Shown: positions 52,938-64,000 of the stretch, piece after piece
Layout: every line of letters begins with the position of its first letter
How positions within the stretch are numbered: the first letter of the stretch is position 1
DNA from: Saprospiraceae bacterium
GTDB lineage: Bacteria; Bacteroidota; Bacteroidia; Chitinophagales; Saprospiraceae
Assembly (NCBI GenBank): GCA_016719615.1
Contig: JADJYQ010000007.1
Span: 62,001 to 126,000, forward strand
Direction: 5' to 3'
Length of the DNA stretch: 64,000 bases
Translations under genes and position numbers: made by a program
Notes under the pieces: generated by a model
What the model saw: only the letters and a program-made list of their open reading frames with translations
What the model was told of the DNA's origin: nothing
Database searches by the model: none

Positions 52938-53840
52938 TCAGGTTTTTATTTTTGCAGGGCTACCCATGTAAATTCCGGGTACATCGAGATCCTTAGTAAC
53001 TAATGCACCCATACCAATCGTGACCCCGGAAACAATTTTGAGTCCATCCCGAAGTGTTGCTGAAGGTGCAATCCAACAATGATCACCCAGCTCAGTACTT
53101 CCGCCAATTAAAACATTGGCAATGACCAGACAGTTTTTACCCAATTTCACATTGTGGGCCACATGGACGAGATTATCAATCTTACTGTTTGCACCAATTA
53201 TTGTATTCCCAAGTGTTCCTCTGTCTATGCAAGTATTGGAGCCGATTTCAACATCATCTTCCAGTATGACTCCTCCCAAATGCGGAAATTTGATATAATT
53301 TCCATCCAATGCTTTCGAATATCCAAATCCATCAGATCCTATGGTCGTGTGGCTTTTGATTAAAACGCGTTTGCCAATAATGCTTTGATCGTGAATGACA
53401 CAATGACTATGTATCATACAACCGTCTCCGATGGTACATTTGCCAATCACACAATATGCACCAATCGAAACATCTGATCCAATTTGGGCCTCTTCATTAA
53501 TGATCGCTGTAGGATGAACGCCCGCTAATACTTTAGGAACAAATAATTTATTTAAAATACAAATAAACGTTTCTTTGGGAGCATCCGTGAGAATTATCGT
53601 CTGTTGGCTCCGAGGCTGCAATAGCGCTTCCAATGAAGTGTGTGCTATGATTAAATTCGATGTTAAGGTCTTGATAGATTCAGGATCTTTAGCTTTAGCA
53701 GCACCAAGCCAAATCAAACTGTCGCAATCGCCGGAATCGATATTTTTAACATTTGTAAAAGCAATGTTAGCAGGATTGCCTAAAATATGATGATCATAAA
53801 TGAGGCAGTCTTCAATATCCGGGTATTTGAATGTATTCAT
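52938..53840 (-). CDS. second LpxD-like hexapeptide acyltransferase
   Basis: A 300-residue left-handed beta-helix acyltransferase related to LpxD. It has an N-terminal uridine-domain-like segment, then hexapeptide coils (QIGSDVSIGAYCVIGKCTIG), a Phe/Tyr motif DGFGYSKALDGNYIKFPHLG as in LpxD, and the active-site block CIDRGTLGNTIIGANSKID with LVHVAHNVKLG (catalytic His). In these motifs it is closer to classic LpxD than the 20837 gene is. It lacks the long C-terminal helix. It could be the true lipid A enzyme or an acyltransferase for another sugar nucleotide. Confidence 0.78.
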   Translation of the reverse strand: MNTFKYPDIEDCLIYDHHILGNPANIAFTNVKNIDSGDCDSLIWLGAAKAKDPESIKTLTSNLIIAHTSLEALLQPRSQQTIILTDAPKETFICILNKLFVPKVLAGVHPTAIINEEAQIGSDVSIGAYCVIGKCTIGDGCMIHSHCVIHDQSIIGKRVLIKSHTTIGSDGFGYSKALDGNYIKFPHLGGVILEDDVEIGSNTCIDRGTLGNTIIGANSKIDNLVHVAHNVKLGKNCLVIANVLIGGSTELGDHCWIAPSATLRDGLKIVSGVTIGMGALVTKDLDVPGIYMGSPAKIKT

Positions 53841-54039
53841 GAATTCTTATCGCTTGTTATGAGGTCCTCTGTTATTTATCACTTCAGTCCCGAAAATAAG
53901 CAATATTTCCATGCTTCAGCAAGGATTCAACAGGCTTAAAAAATAATAGCTAAAAAAAGGAACTTAATTCTCTTTTTTTTGAAATTGCGTTCTTGCCTTA
54001 AAATTTCAATTTCAGGATTAGGTAAACTGCAAGTGTTAT
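53841..54039. other. AT-rich spacer, nothing recognised
   Basis: About 200 bp upstream of the LpxD-like start. No repeat family, hairpin with T-tract or reading frame of interest was noticed. Confidence 0.5.
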
Positions 54040-54549
54040 TTAGGACTTCTTGCGTTTAGACAACATTTCGTTGACTCCATCCGTAAACTCTTTTGAAGTA
54101 GGCGTATACCCCGTTTTACCCAAAGCATTAAAACTGTATTGGTTGGTCTTTTTATCTTTTTCAATATCGAATAGATACACAGTAGGGTAACCTCTCACAC
54201 CAAAAGACTGTTGGAGGTTTGCATTCTGAGTCCGGATATTATCGGGAATTGAAAAAGATCTTGGAAAATCAAGTTCCAATAAAATGACATTCTTTTTCGC
54301 CCATGTTTTAAATTCATCCTTTACAAAAACGGCCGCAGACAATCTTTTACACCATCCACACCAGTCGGATCCTGTAAAATTTGCCAATATGGGTTTTCCC
54401 GTCTTTTTTGATAAGGCATAGGCTTCATCAAGATTTACCAGCCAGCCTTCATGTGTAGCTTTGTAGGGGCCTGGTTTTGCATTTGTTTGAGAATGGCTTA
54501 ATTGGCTGAAGAATAAAAGTCCGCCAAAGATCAAAAGGTATAATTTCAT
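54040..54549 (-). CDS. exported thioredoxin-fold protein
   Basis: A 169-residue periplasmic thioredoxin-like protein. The signal peptide is LYLLIFGGLLFFSQLSHSQ (start set at MKLYLL; an ATG 30 bp upstream adds only polar residues). The active site is DWCGWCKRL (CxxC, WCGWC), in the thioredoxin_7/DUF255-like group, with cis-Pro in RGYPTVYLFD. It probably reduces or isomerises disulfides in the periplasm. It is a single gene with long AT-rich spacers on both sides. Confidence 0.85.
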   Translation of the reverse strand: MKLYLLIFGGLLFFSQLSHSQTNAKPGPYKATHEGWLVNLDEAYALSKKTGKPILANFTGSDWCGWCKRLSAAVFVKDEFKTWAKKNVILLELDFPRSFSIPDNIRTQNANLQQSFGVRGYPTVYLFDIEKDKKTNQYSFNALGKTGYTPTSKEFTDGVNEMLSKRKKS

Positions 54550-54579
54550 TTTTTTAGTTATTCGGTTTACAAAAATCAT

Positions 54580-54927
54580 TTAAGCTAGCAAATTTATGCA
54601 TGTTAAAATAAAAAAACAGCATTATTCGAATTCGGTTTAAATCTCTTTGAAATTAAGTCCTTTTTTTTTGAATGAATAAAGGAGTTTTTGAAAAAAAAGT
54701 TTAAAAAACATCTGTTTTGTACAACAAAATCTTCTAAATGGCCCAAATTTAGGCCAATTTCATATAATTTGAGTGCTCATTGGGCAAATTATACCAATCA
54801 TTAAAACTTTGTTAAAAATCAAATCCTGGTACTAAAGACCGTTTATGTGCTTAAAGCAAAGAATCCATACTCCAGCTCTTCCTAAAATATAATTCAATGT
54901 TATTTGAATGTATAAATCTTCCGGACC
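54580..54927. other. 348-bp AT-rich spacer, no gene seen
   Basis: Very A/T-rich sequence with runs of nine and eight A or T near 54660-54700. I see no reading frame, palindrome or repeat family member here. Confidence 0.5.
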
Positions 54928-56256
54928 TCAAATAAAAATAAACTTCTTTAATATAAATTGTCCGCTCGAATTACTCAATTTCAAAAGATACAAACCACTA
55001 TTCAAATCCTTGCGATCTATGGTTGCAATTTCTTGAAACCATGATTTACGCACAATCTGCCCTCTGTCGTTCAGTAATTGATATTCATCATAGTGCCGGG
55101 ATCGAATTCTGACAAAATTCTCTGCCGGAATGGGAAAAACAACAGCTAAAGGATCGGATTCTTCTTCAATTGCGGTCACAGATTCTGAAATAACTGTTAT
55201 TCGCCAACTGCTTTTGTTTTGTTGATCATCTACATTCCGCATACCCATTCTCAATCTACCGGTACCTGGATCCGGGCCGGTAAAAATATCAACAATGAAT
55301 TCCATTTGTTGGCCGGGTTCTAAACTAATTTGAGTGCTGTCTACATTTGCAGGGTAACATACATCCAGACAAATACTCGATGACCAATTGGCCGGCAAAT
55401 CATTGAGCAATCGCTTAATTTCAATTTTAGCTTTGGAGTTTCCTGTGTTAGTTAGGGTCCCTGAAACGTAAGCAACGCCATTTACCTGAGCATTAACAAC
55501 TGTATCTGTTTTAATTTCGAAAGTAAAAGTGGAAATACCCTGTTGAATGCTATCACAGACAGCTGAAGGATTTAAAAATTTCTGAAGATCGCAAATCATA
55601 TCATCGGGATCTCTATCAAACCACGCATGCTTAATTTTTACGCGTCCATCGACATCAATAAGTGTAGCATTATTTGGGGCCGGACCATAATGATACCACC
55701 ATTCATTACATGGGCCATCCACTAAAATGGGGACATCAATTTTATATTCCAGCAATAAATCTTCAATAACCCGAATGCGCTCACCGTATGTTTTAGGCTG
55801 GCGATATAATATTCCGCCATTAATATTTTGTTGACCTGTGTTTACTCGACCAAAATAAGGGCTGATGTCTGTTTCGGGGTGCGCTTCAACTGTGTACACG
55901 ATGGCTATTTCAATTTGATCTTTAAACATGGCTTGAAGGGTATTGATTTCAGAAATTTTACCCCTGAAGACCGGACAAGTATAACTTGAAGAGATCAGCA
56001 ACACCGGCTTCCCCTTTTGAAGAATTTCAGACAATCTGAAATATCCTCCAAGATTATTTAATAAAGCAAAATCATGCACGGTATCCAGCAACTGATACCC
56101 ACTTTCTTCAAAATTGCCGAGATAATTCTGAATCGGGCAAATACTATCTGTAAAGGCAGGTAATTTATTTAATCCTATAAACGGCTTGAGCTGGATTTGA
56201 GCTTGAAGGCCCCAGCTGAATCCAATCAATAAAAAACAAATGGCCAGTTTTTGCAT
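54928..56256 (-). CDS. iodothyronine deiodinase-like thioredoxin-fold protein with T9SS tail
   Basis: A 442-residue exported protein. After a signal peptide (LAICFLLIGFSWGLQAQ) residues about 60-235 form a thioredoxin-like domain with deiodinase-family marks: SSSYTCPVFRGKI (Cys where eukaryotic deiodinases have selenocysteine), VYTVEAHPETDISPYFG and VPILVDGPCNEWWYHYG. A beta-sandwich region follows (residues about 240-365, CARDB-like by appearance). A T9SS type A sorting domain then ends LKLSNSSGQFILKKFIFI. The catalytic CxxC is replaced by a single Cys. It is probably a surface or secreted redox protein; the substrate is unknown. Confidence 0.75.
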   Translation of the reverse strand: MQKLAICFLLIGFSWGLQAQIQLKPFIGLNKLPAFTDSICPIQNYLGNFEESGYQLLDTVHDFALLNNLGGYFRLSEILQKGKPVLLISSSYTCPVFRGKISEINTLQAMFKDQIEIAIVYTVEAHPETDISPYFGRVNTGQQNINGGILYRQPKTYGERIRVIEDLLLEYKIDVPILVDGPCNEWWYHYGPAPNNATLIDVDGRVKIKHAWFDRDPDDMICDLQKFLNPSAVCDSIQQGISTFTFEIKTDTVVNAQVNGVAYVSGTLTNTGNSKAKIEIKRLLNDLPANWSSSICLDVCYPANVDSTQISLEPGQQMEFIVDIFTGPDPGTGRLRMGMRNVDDQQNKSSWRITVISESVTAIEEESDPLAVVFPIPAENFVRIRSRHYDEYQLLNDRGQIVRKSWFQEIATIDRKDLNSGLYLLKLSNSSGQFILKKFIFI

Positions 56257-56315
56257 GACTTTTTTGAATTGGACTAAATCCAGACCTCATGGTTTAATCA
56301 GAAATTCATTCTCCT

Positions 56316-59300
56316 CTAATTCAATGTATATTGTACATTCAGACCTCCATTGATGCGCACGTCCTTAAATTGGCTTAGAACATACGGAATGGTTTTCCGG
56401 TAATCCACAAACACGCGAATGTTTAGGTTTTTACTCATGCTATATTTGATGGCAGGAGTAAAACTGATCTGTTTGGAACCACTATTGGCTTGAGCATTTA
56501 CATTGGCATCCAACCTGTGAATTTTAGTAATATTATCGTTGATCCCAAAATCAAAACTGATTTCCAGATCATTGCCCTTCGGATTATTAATATTAGCATC
56601 CGGGTCCTGATCTTCATCATCAGCCTTTTTCTTTTTCTTCTTTGTTTTCTTAGGCGGTTTATAATCTTTATTTAAAGCTTTCATACCTGGCAGCCAGGAT
56701 AGAAAAACATCTTTGATGATATAACCCATTTTGATGGTATAGGTCGTTGCTTTTGTTTCAAGCAATTGTCCGTCAATTCCGTTGCGAAGATTTAAATTTC
56801 TGTTCTTGTTGTAATCCAGTCCAAGCTCCATGCCTGCCTTGGTCTTTATATTCACACCAACGAGTGGTGCAAATTGTTCGCTGATGACGAGTTCGGGAAC
56901 TTCATACCGGGCATGATATGAAGCGCGATCGTCGTTACCTCTTCTGGAAAGGGGTAATTCATTTGCATCTATGCGATAATCGAGATTGCTTTTAAAACTA
57001 TTGATCGTCAATGTATTCTTATAAGCATGTCGGATGCTGAAATCCTGAAATATGTCTTTAAGTCCACTTAATTTACTCAAACCATTATAGCTAACTTGCC
57101 AATTCGGCAGTGGAAAAGTTTCAAATAGATCCAGTCCAACTTTATTGGGGTCCTTATTTGTATAAGCTGCAAAAAATGCAGGTGTTACGACATCAATGTG
57201 GTCGCCCTGAAATCCATCGCGATAATCGGGATTTGTCGGACTCAAATTTTTGATCCCCAAGCGATCTGCTACTCGCTGAGAAACAATGGGCCGTGCATCG
57301 CTGAAACGCCTGAATACATCATCAATGTCACTGTTGAATATGGTTTGTAATGAAATATAAGATAAAGCTAAGTTGCCCATTTTCAAAAGGCGTAAAATGT
57401 TGGAATCCCAAAGTATTCGTGCCTATAATACTGTCGTATTTAAAAGTCTCCGAAATATCTTTCGTGTATGTTCTGTCCACATTTAAATCAATGCTAAAAT
57501 CTTTTACGGGTTCGACTTTAAATTTAAAACTGAGCGTATTTGAATTTTTTTGCAACATTTCCTTGTTGAAAAAACAATTGTCAGAAATCCAGCCCTTTTC
57601 TGCAGCTTTATCCAACCAGCCACCTTTTCGAAAATCAGGTTGACCACCTGTTATAAAACTAAATCCGGGTGCATCAAATCCCGAACTCAATCCTAAGAGT
57701 TCCGGTCTTTCCATAAAACCCGGAATGGTGGTTCCTTTATTTTCAGCATAACTCATTTGCATTCGTTTCAGCATAGTTATTGGCGTAAGTGCTGCCTGAA
57801 TCCAGGGATTGGGTTTATCAGATTTTGTTTTCTTTTTGTCTTTTGACTTTTCATCTTTCTTGGGATCCGCCTGGTTGCGCACGGAAGGTCTGAATCGACC
57901 TGTTGATGCACTTTCACCGCTATATTTTTTCAGAAATGCAGACTTATTGATTAATGTCGAAAAATTAATTTCTCCGGTGATGCTAATACTTTGTGTATTG
58001 GTAATAACAGATCCAAGTGAATCAATAGAATTAATCGAACCTCCAGCCCAATTAAAGCTCGAAGTATATTGGGTGCGAATCGTGACAAAGTCTAATAAAG
58101 GAAATAATTTTGTTGGTAATTGATAGGCAATTGTAAAATTGTGACGGTAGTCCTTGGTGCGCCCGAATGATTTTAAATTGTCTCTGAGAAATCTGCCGCG
58201 TTCACTGGCCTCCACTTCCTGATCTGTCAAAGGGTTCACATAAGCCTGTCGCAGAGGATTAAAAGTTATTTCATCAACAGCTGCTTCATTCTTCGCACTA
58301 AAATTGAGTTTTATGGACTTGGTAAGATCCCAATTCAAAGTATAATCGCGGGTCCATGCAAATTTGCGATCCTCCCAGGTACTATACTTCGGATCCGCAA
58401 ATCGATAGGTTCGGGTTGCAGCTTTCCGGTTCAGATTATTTCTAACGGAAATTGAATTCGGAATTGGATTAAAATTAAAATCTCCAATAAACTTCAACAG
58501 CGGACTCGTGACAATTTTCTTAAAAGGTTCTATGTATTTCGGCGTAAGTGAATAATTATAATCGAGACCGCCTTGTTGACTTTTTAATTCGTCTTTGGAT
58601 ATGATAGGGTTATGTTTATTAGCTACAGAAACGGAATAACTCACCGAAAAATTGGAGATATCCCAGGGTTTAGGTTTGCCGCTCCCCTTTCTTTCTTTGC
58701 GCACATTATTGAATGCTATACTCTTGATCTCAGAGAAATCAATTGCCCGATCGCGAATAGAATCTTTTTGTGCCTGGCTTGAAGCAGCTTTAACTTTGTC
58801 TTTAAGTTCTATATCCGTATCGTTTGGATCGTATTGTGGGGTCAATGTTGTATTTGAATATTGCAAGGCCATTGGAATTTTTATACCTACACTTTGAGGT
58901 AAAAATTTATCCAAAGAAATATTCATCCCGGCATCCAATTGTACCGTTTCATAAGTCGCGCGTTGGTCCAATTTCTGGTCAATACCACCCCAGCCAACGG
59001 AGGCGTAATTTCCGGCTACACTTATATTTCCTAAATCAGCTAATTGCATTTCCGCGCGCACCTGTGCTGCCACGCCACCTTTTTCTTCTAAGCCGGACAA
59101 TCGCAATTCATTAAACCAGACTTCAAGATCTTCTACAGTTTCTTTACTCTTATTTCGAAAACCCAGCAATACACCTCTCACCAAACCTATGGTTGGATTT
59201 CCAACAACTTTTACCGTGTTTTTGGGTTTTTCAGGATCGGGTTTAGAATAGGCTCCAAAATCTGGTACTACATTATTTCTTTCCGTTTTCAAATCCAATA

Positions 59301-62300
59301 AGAGTTGCAAGGGAAAATCAAATTCATTATCTTTTAACCAAATGGAATCTCTTTGATCAAAATGTTGCTCATCCGAAAAACGCAATGGAATTTCATATTC
59401 GTAATAATTATCTGTAAAATCTTTTCCTAATCTGATGAAAACACAAAGTCCATCGTTGTCTTTGGATTTCAAAGATTCCCCATGAACGAACATTTTCAAT
59501 CTTTTATATTTGCGAATATCGAGGTCTATAATTTTATAAACAGATTGCGAGCAATTGGCTTTGAGGTCCTCCTTTCTCAACAAGATCGAAGATTCATTTT
59601 GCGGTATATCTGCAAATTGTGAACTGTAGAAACGCTCTCTTTGAATTCCAGGCGGCGTTGTATAATTAAACGGTGTCTTTCCGGCATTTTCTTCGATATC
59701 CACTTTATCGAGAATCAAAACTTTGTTTCCGGCATCTATTCCATCACATACATCTTCAAATTTCCGCCAGGCATTTCGGCCTAATTGAAATTTAATAAAT
59801 CTGAAAGTAACCGTTTTATCAAATCCGGCAAATAACATACGCATGCTTTGAATAGATCTAAAATCCTGGATCTCACCTATTTTGCCTGTGTGCGATCTGA
59901 CTGGTATTCTAAAGCGATACCATACTTCATCATCCAAAAGTCCAGGTACTTTTACGATCACTGTGTCTGTGATAAAATTATCGAGTGAAGCCGGATCGAA
60001 TGCTATTTTATTGTCCGGTGTTCTATTTAATGGAATTTCATAATTGTAATACGATTCAATTTCATTGAGTGATTTATCAAAGTTGATATCTTCCTGATCG
60101 GGATAACCGGTATAAGCAGTAGATTGTATATTTCCTGTTTCAATTTGTGCATTTCCCTCCGGCATATTGTATCTTTTGTATTTATCTGTAACCGGAATGT
60201 TGGGTGCAAAGGTATTGGAGCGGTAAGAAGTATAATCATCGTTAGCAGGATCTCTGGCAAGCTCTGCAAATGCGGTTGGATTCAGGAAGTTTTGTTGTTG
60301 AGCAATGTAATTTGCATAAAACGTATTTTCATCTTTATCGAAATTTGACGAAACACTATTTAATCCATCATAACCTAAGTCTTGCCTTTCGCGATTATTG
60401 ATATCAAAACTACTTGTGATAGGAGGGAAACGGCTGATCTTTCCAAAAACTGAAGGGTCTGTCAATAAATTCAAATCAGGAGTTGGCAGGCCATGTTCAA
60501 ATTGTTGTTTACCATCCTTAAAAATATCTTCTGAAAAATTTCCAAGCTGTATGTATAATTTTCCATTTCCCGTTACCGGATCTGAAGGATCTGCTTTTGG
60601 TAAAAACGGATTCAGCAACCAGAAATCAATGTATTCGACATTGTTGGCTTCAAAATCATTGGTATTCAGACGAGTCATCAGCCCTGCCCATCTGGTTTCA
60701 GGCTGCAAGAGTTTGTGATCCCGGTCGATACCGGCAGTGCTAACTCCACCAAATGTAGAATCAATTGCCATCAAACCACCATTCACATCAAAATTATAAG
60801 GACCTTTTTCTTCCGGATAATAAGTCATGTCAAACGTCAACTCCGTACTAAATCCGATAGGTCTTTGCTTGTTCGGAAAAATTTCAATTTCATCTACCAA
60901 TCTCGTGTAGTGATTATTTGGATTGAGGGTACTTACTCTGGCAAAATCGTCAATGCGGTACCAGGATAATAAGGCCCGATTGGCATTGCTGATGACGTTA
61001 TCATAAAGTCCGGATCCCTGAAAAGGCTTATCGTTGATTCCTTGTGGCGCACTCGCCAGGACCCATTGAGAAACATTGAAACCCAAGCCTATTCCCGAAG
61101 ATGCACCTTCAAAATCATCGATGTAAACGACACCACCTTCGCTTCCTTGTTGATTGATGGTATTGGAGTGACCTGGCAATAACGCGGCGCCCTCAGCTTC
61201 CAACTTCCAGGAGGATACTTCCTTGGTAGCATAAAACGGAAGCTTATCTAAGATGCGCGTCATCCAGGGTGCTTTTTTTGCGATGTTAAAATCCAGGCCA
61301 ACAATTCTGTTGTTAATTGGATCTTCGCCAATGTTCACTTTTTCTGTAAAGGGTTTTTCAAATAAATGCATATAGGTTGCACCTACAGACCAGTCTTTTC
61401 TTTTAGAATATTCGGCTCTTAAGCCGATCATGGTTTTTGTTTGGAAACTGAACAAAGCGCTATCTTCAAAATCAACATTAATAGGTACTCCCGATTGCAA
61501 TAAGGCTTCATTGAGGATCGTCACCTTCCCGAGATTGCGATCTACGATATAATCAGATCCCTCAACTAACGATCGTGAGCCTGCGCTGACAACAACGCGG
61601 GCATTGGGATCCAGATTAAAAGTGTTGAGTGATATTTCGTTTGATTTACCGGATTTATAAGATCCTTTGATGACAAATTGATTGGATTTCAACTCTCGTC
61701 GCGCAGCGGTAATGGAGACATCATATAAAGCGGTGTATTTATATTTATCATAAATTTCTTTTGTCCGCACGCTGTCTTTGATCACATTGGAGAGAAGTTT
61801 ATACAGAGAAGAACCGAAGGGTTCCAACACCGGAAAAATTACAGCCCCACTTGCAGGGATCACCGTTTGTCCGGGTATAAAATCAAACACACCATCCGGT
61901 TGGGGGTCATTGGATTTATTCAAAAAATCCATTCTGAATAAATTCAATAAAGGAAAGCCATCTATTTCCTGGATGTAGCGTTTAGATTTGCCATCGCGGT
62001 CTTCGTAATAAATATCCATGGTAAAATCGTCCGGATTCAGATTAAAACCACCCGTTGGATAAACGTTTTTCATCATCTGCCGGTAGGAAGGTAAGTCCGT
62101 GCGCTGTGCAGATGATTTCAGCATCTTCACGAAAATGACTTTATAATTTAAGGAGTCCGATTTTACTTCTGAAGTAAATTCTCCCACTTTATAGGTTGCT
62201 CCGGAACGCGGATCGATATCCCTGCCATTTTGTAAATAATGATAAGCAACAGCCAATACCTGATTGGGTCTTGGTCTGAGACGCAAAGAAATGAATCCTA

Positions 62301-63714
62301 GATCTGCGTGGTAAGTATATTCATTCTGATTTAATCTTCTCGCTCTTACTTTTTCAAAATCTCTACCTTGTTTCAGATTTAAGCCGGCAGGATTTGATAA
62401 AATGCGCACGACTTTATTGAGGTCTCGTGCTTCCGGGTTTTCGAGAATTTTATCTAATAATGTGTTGGAAGTATTTGAAGGAACTTCAACCCCGGCTTTA
62501 TCTTTGGAAATGGCTCTTCCCGGTAAAAAAGTCAATGCGGCTGAATCGCCCATATCAAATTGATCAGGGGTTGAAATGCCAAGATCAGCCAATGCAACGA
62601 TATCGCGCAACTCTGTTTCCCGGCTATTTTGAGCGTCTTCGGTGATCCAAACTTCAATATCTTTTACTTTAAACTGACTATTGATTTCCGGAAGTTTTTC
62701 CAATGCAAATTCATAGGTACTCCGGTTGTAAGTGCTTAGAAAAAAATGTCTGTTTTCATCGTAACCATCGGGTCTGATTTCAAATTCCTGTACTACGCCT
62801 CCACCTTTAACCTCTATGTTTTCCTGTTTCGATTTTTGCTGAGAGATCAAACCGGTCAATCGCAAATAGCCGAATTGCCAATCTGTTTTGAAACCGAAAA
62901 GATTTTGACTACCCTGGATCAATTTTGTACGAAGCGGTAAACTTACATTTCCCGCTTCTATTTTTTTAATGATATCGTCTTCCGAAAATTTTTCGGAATC
63001 GTAAGCAAGTTTTAATTTATTTTCAAAATCAAATGCTGCTTTGGTATCGTAATTGGCATTCAATTTTAATTTATCACCAATGCTTCCAGTCAAGTCCATT
63101 CGGATATCTGTATCGAAATCGGGACCCCATTGTCTTTTCTGATAATCCTGCAACTGGGGGTTGTCAGTAAAATTGTAATAACCGCCTACAAAAAAACCGA
63201 TAGAACCCTGCGGTTTGATGTCAATACCAAAACCACCAAATAATTTATCAGCCAGGTTCTTTTTTAAATCAATTTTTGTAATGGGATCGATGAGGTCGCC
63301 ATAAGTTTTTTTACCGGTAGAAATACCAGCCAGATCTTTATAATACTCTTTGTCTTGTTGCCTAGCTTTAAATTTTAAGAATTCATCAAAACTTAAGGTG
63401 GTGCCGGGTCTGTATTCCAAATCGCCGACTTTTTCGGTAACTTTAAAGCTGTTGGTCTCAGGGTCGTACTCAATGTCCTGTTCGATTGAATTCGGATCTT
63501 TTAAATCAAAAGGATTGTTTCTCGGATTCTCTACAAAATTGCCCGGGCGATCTTTTAATGGAATGGTATCCTGAATACTTGTTAAAGGTTTTTCATTCCA
63601 ATCCGGAATATGACGTCCTCCAGCTGCATAAACAGCGCTGAACATGCATGCTGCTATGAAAGCTGTTAAAAACAAGTTACCCAATTTATTCATAAATTCT
63701 TTAAAATCTTCCAT
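56316..63714 (-). CDS. sprA: SprA, T9SS outer-membrane translocon (one frameshift in the sequence)
   Basis: SprA (Sov) is the giant 36-strand barrel through which type IX cargo crosses the outer membrane, also needed for gliding. The first frame (57328-63714, 2128 residues) has the signal peptide and the SprA N-terminal NPFDLKDPNSIEQDIEYDP. Many barrel strands and GSEGGVVYIDDFEGASS follow. The last 350 residues lie in another frame (56316-57386). Removing one A (minus strand) at 57380-57383 joins them as HFTPFEMGNLALSYISLQT, restoring about 2465 residues, the normal size. The C-terminal strand ends NGGLNVQYTLN. It lies 59 bp downstream of ruvA, a common neighbour in Bacteroidota. It should export the cargo proteins seen at 14.7, 38.8 and 54.9 kb. 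Confidence 0.93.
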
Positions 63715-63773
63715 AAGAAAAAACCGTCAGGATATAACGACAAAAAAGTATATAAGGTATTTGATGGGCGTGA

Positions 63774-64000
63774 TTAGGCCAATTTTTTTAATGCTGCTTT
63801 GATGATTTGTTCCAGACTGATCTCGGGATCTTTCAATTCTATCAAATCTTTAAAAACCTGGTCAATAGCAGGTTTACCAAAGCCAAGAGCGACCAATGCA
63901 GAAATGGCTTCTGACTTCATTCGTTGAGGTGAAGCTACACCTGGTAAACTGGATTCAGCAAAACCTTCTTTGCTGATTTTGTCATGTAAATCGATGAGAA
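63774..64000 (-). CDS. ruvA: Holliday junction branch migration protein RuvA, C-terminal part
   Basis: The reverse strand reads KSEAISALVALGFGKPAIDQ, then DPEISLEQIIKAALKKLA and stop. This is the RuvA domain III that contacts RuvB, preceded by a flexible linker. About 75 codons are present; the DNA-binding domains lie beyond base 64000. The order ruvA then sprA on one strand is familiar in Bacteroidota. Confidence 0.88.
   Translation of the reverse strand, partial: LIDLHDKISKEGFAESSLPGVASPQRMKSEAISALVALGFGKPAIDQVFKDLIELKDPEISLEQIIKAALKKLA

Overview
The window looks like a chromosomal segment of a free-living, gliding- or secretion-competent member of the Bacteroidota, most likely near the Saprospiria. 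That placement is inferred from gene content and was not checked by a search. The supporting signs are a giant SprA outer-membrane translocon of the type IX secretion system (T9SS) next to ruvA, several secreted proteins with T9SS sorting tails, a GYDIA-type GHMP kinase, a DUF3078 protein, a two-gene transketolase, menaquinone synthesis by the futalosine route (mqnC), and promoters with the Bacteroidota -7 box TAnnTTTG and no obvious Shine-Dalgarno sites.

Layout. 1-3.2 kb: start of uvrB, an alpha/beta hydrolase, an SDR and rsmA. 3.3-8.4 kb: a lipoprotein, then the rimP-nusA-infB operon on the minus strand, with a full -33/-7 promoter and a terminator-like hairpin in its leader. 8.4-10.5 kb: mqnC and a purine nucleoside phosphorylase. 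11-14.7 kb: a DinB-like protein and uvrA. 14.7-20.6 kb: a four-CHRD T9SS cargo protein, split transketolase, an esterase and an acyltransferase. 20.8-24.6 kb: polA-lpxD. 24.7-26.2 kb: a decayed IS3-family element. 26.6-29.9 kb: DUF3078 protein, M28 peptidase and HPRT. 30.1-31.2 kb: a tandem array of one intact and three interrupted tRNA-Gln genes. 32-37 kb: a five-gene export operon (LolA-like protein, two FtsX-type permeases, ATPase, outer-membrane protein). 37-43 kb: a DUF1761 protein, T9SS cargo and a prolyl oligopeptidase. 44-48.6 kb: dnaE and a secreted protein. 49.1-50.3 kb: a hicAB module between 240-bp direct repeats. 50.5-57 kb: GYDIA kinase, ferredoxin-NADP reductase-like protein, TMEM175 channel, a second LpxD, a thioredoxin and a deiodinase-like T9SS cargo protein. 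56.3-64 kb: sprA and the end of ruvA.

Two features stand out. First, the intergenic DNA is packed with a composite repeat family. A CCCGACAT hairpin can precede a perfect array of 8-bp units whose sequence differs from locus to locus (14, 14, 7, 7 and 7 units), and the array is followed by a conserved ACTAACG-n-GTTAGT palindrome. Most arrays sit directly downstream of a gene, and every unit junction creates TAG, so each array holds stop codons in all three frames. Second, the tRNA-Gln locus is a 291-bp tandem repeat in which a 125-bp double hairpin splits the T-loop of every copy except the last.

Six genes (infB, uvrA, sprA, an esterase and two secreted proteins) carry single-base indels in or beside homopolymers, and one permease has an in-frame TAG near its end. 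Because infB is essential, most of these are probably assembly errors rather than true decay. They are annotated here as single genes across the lesion.
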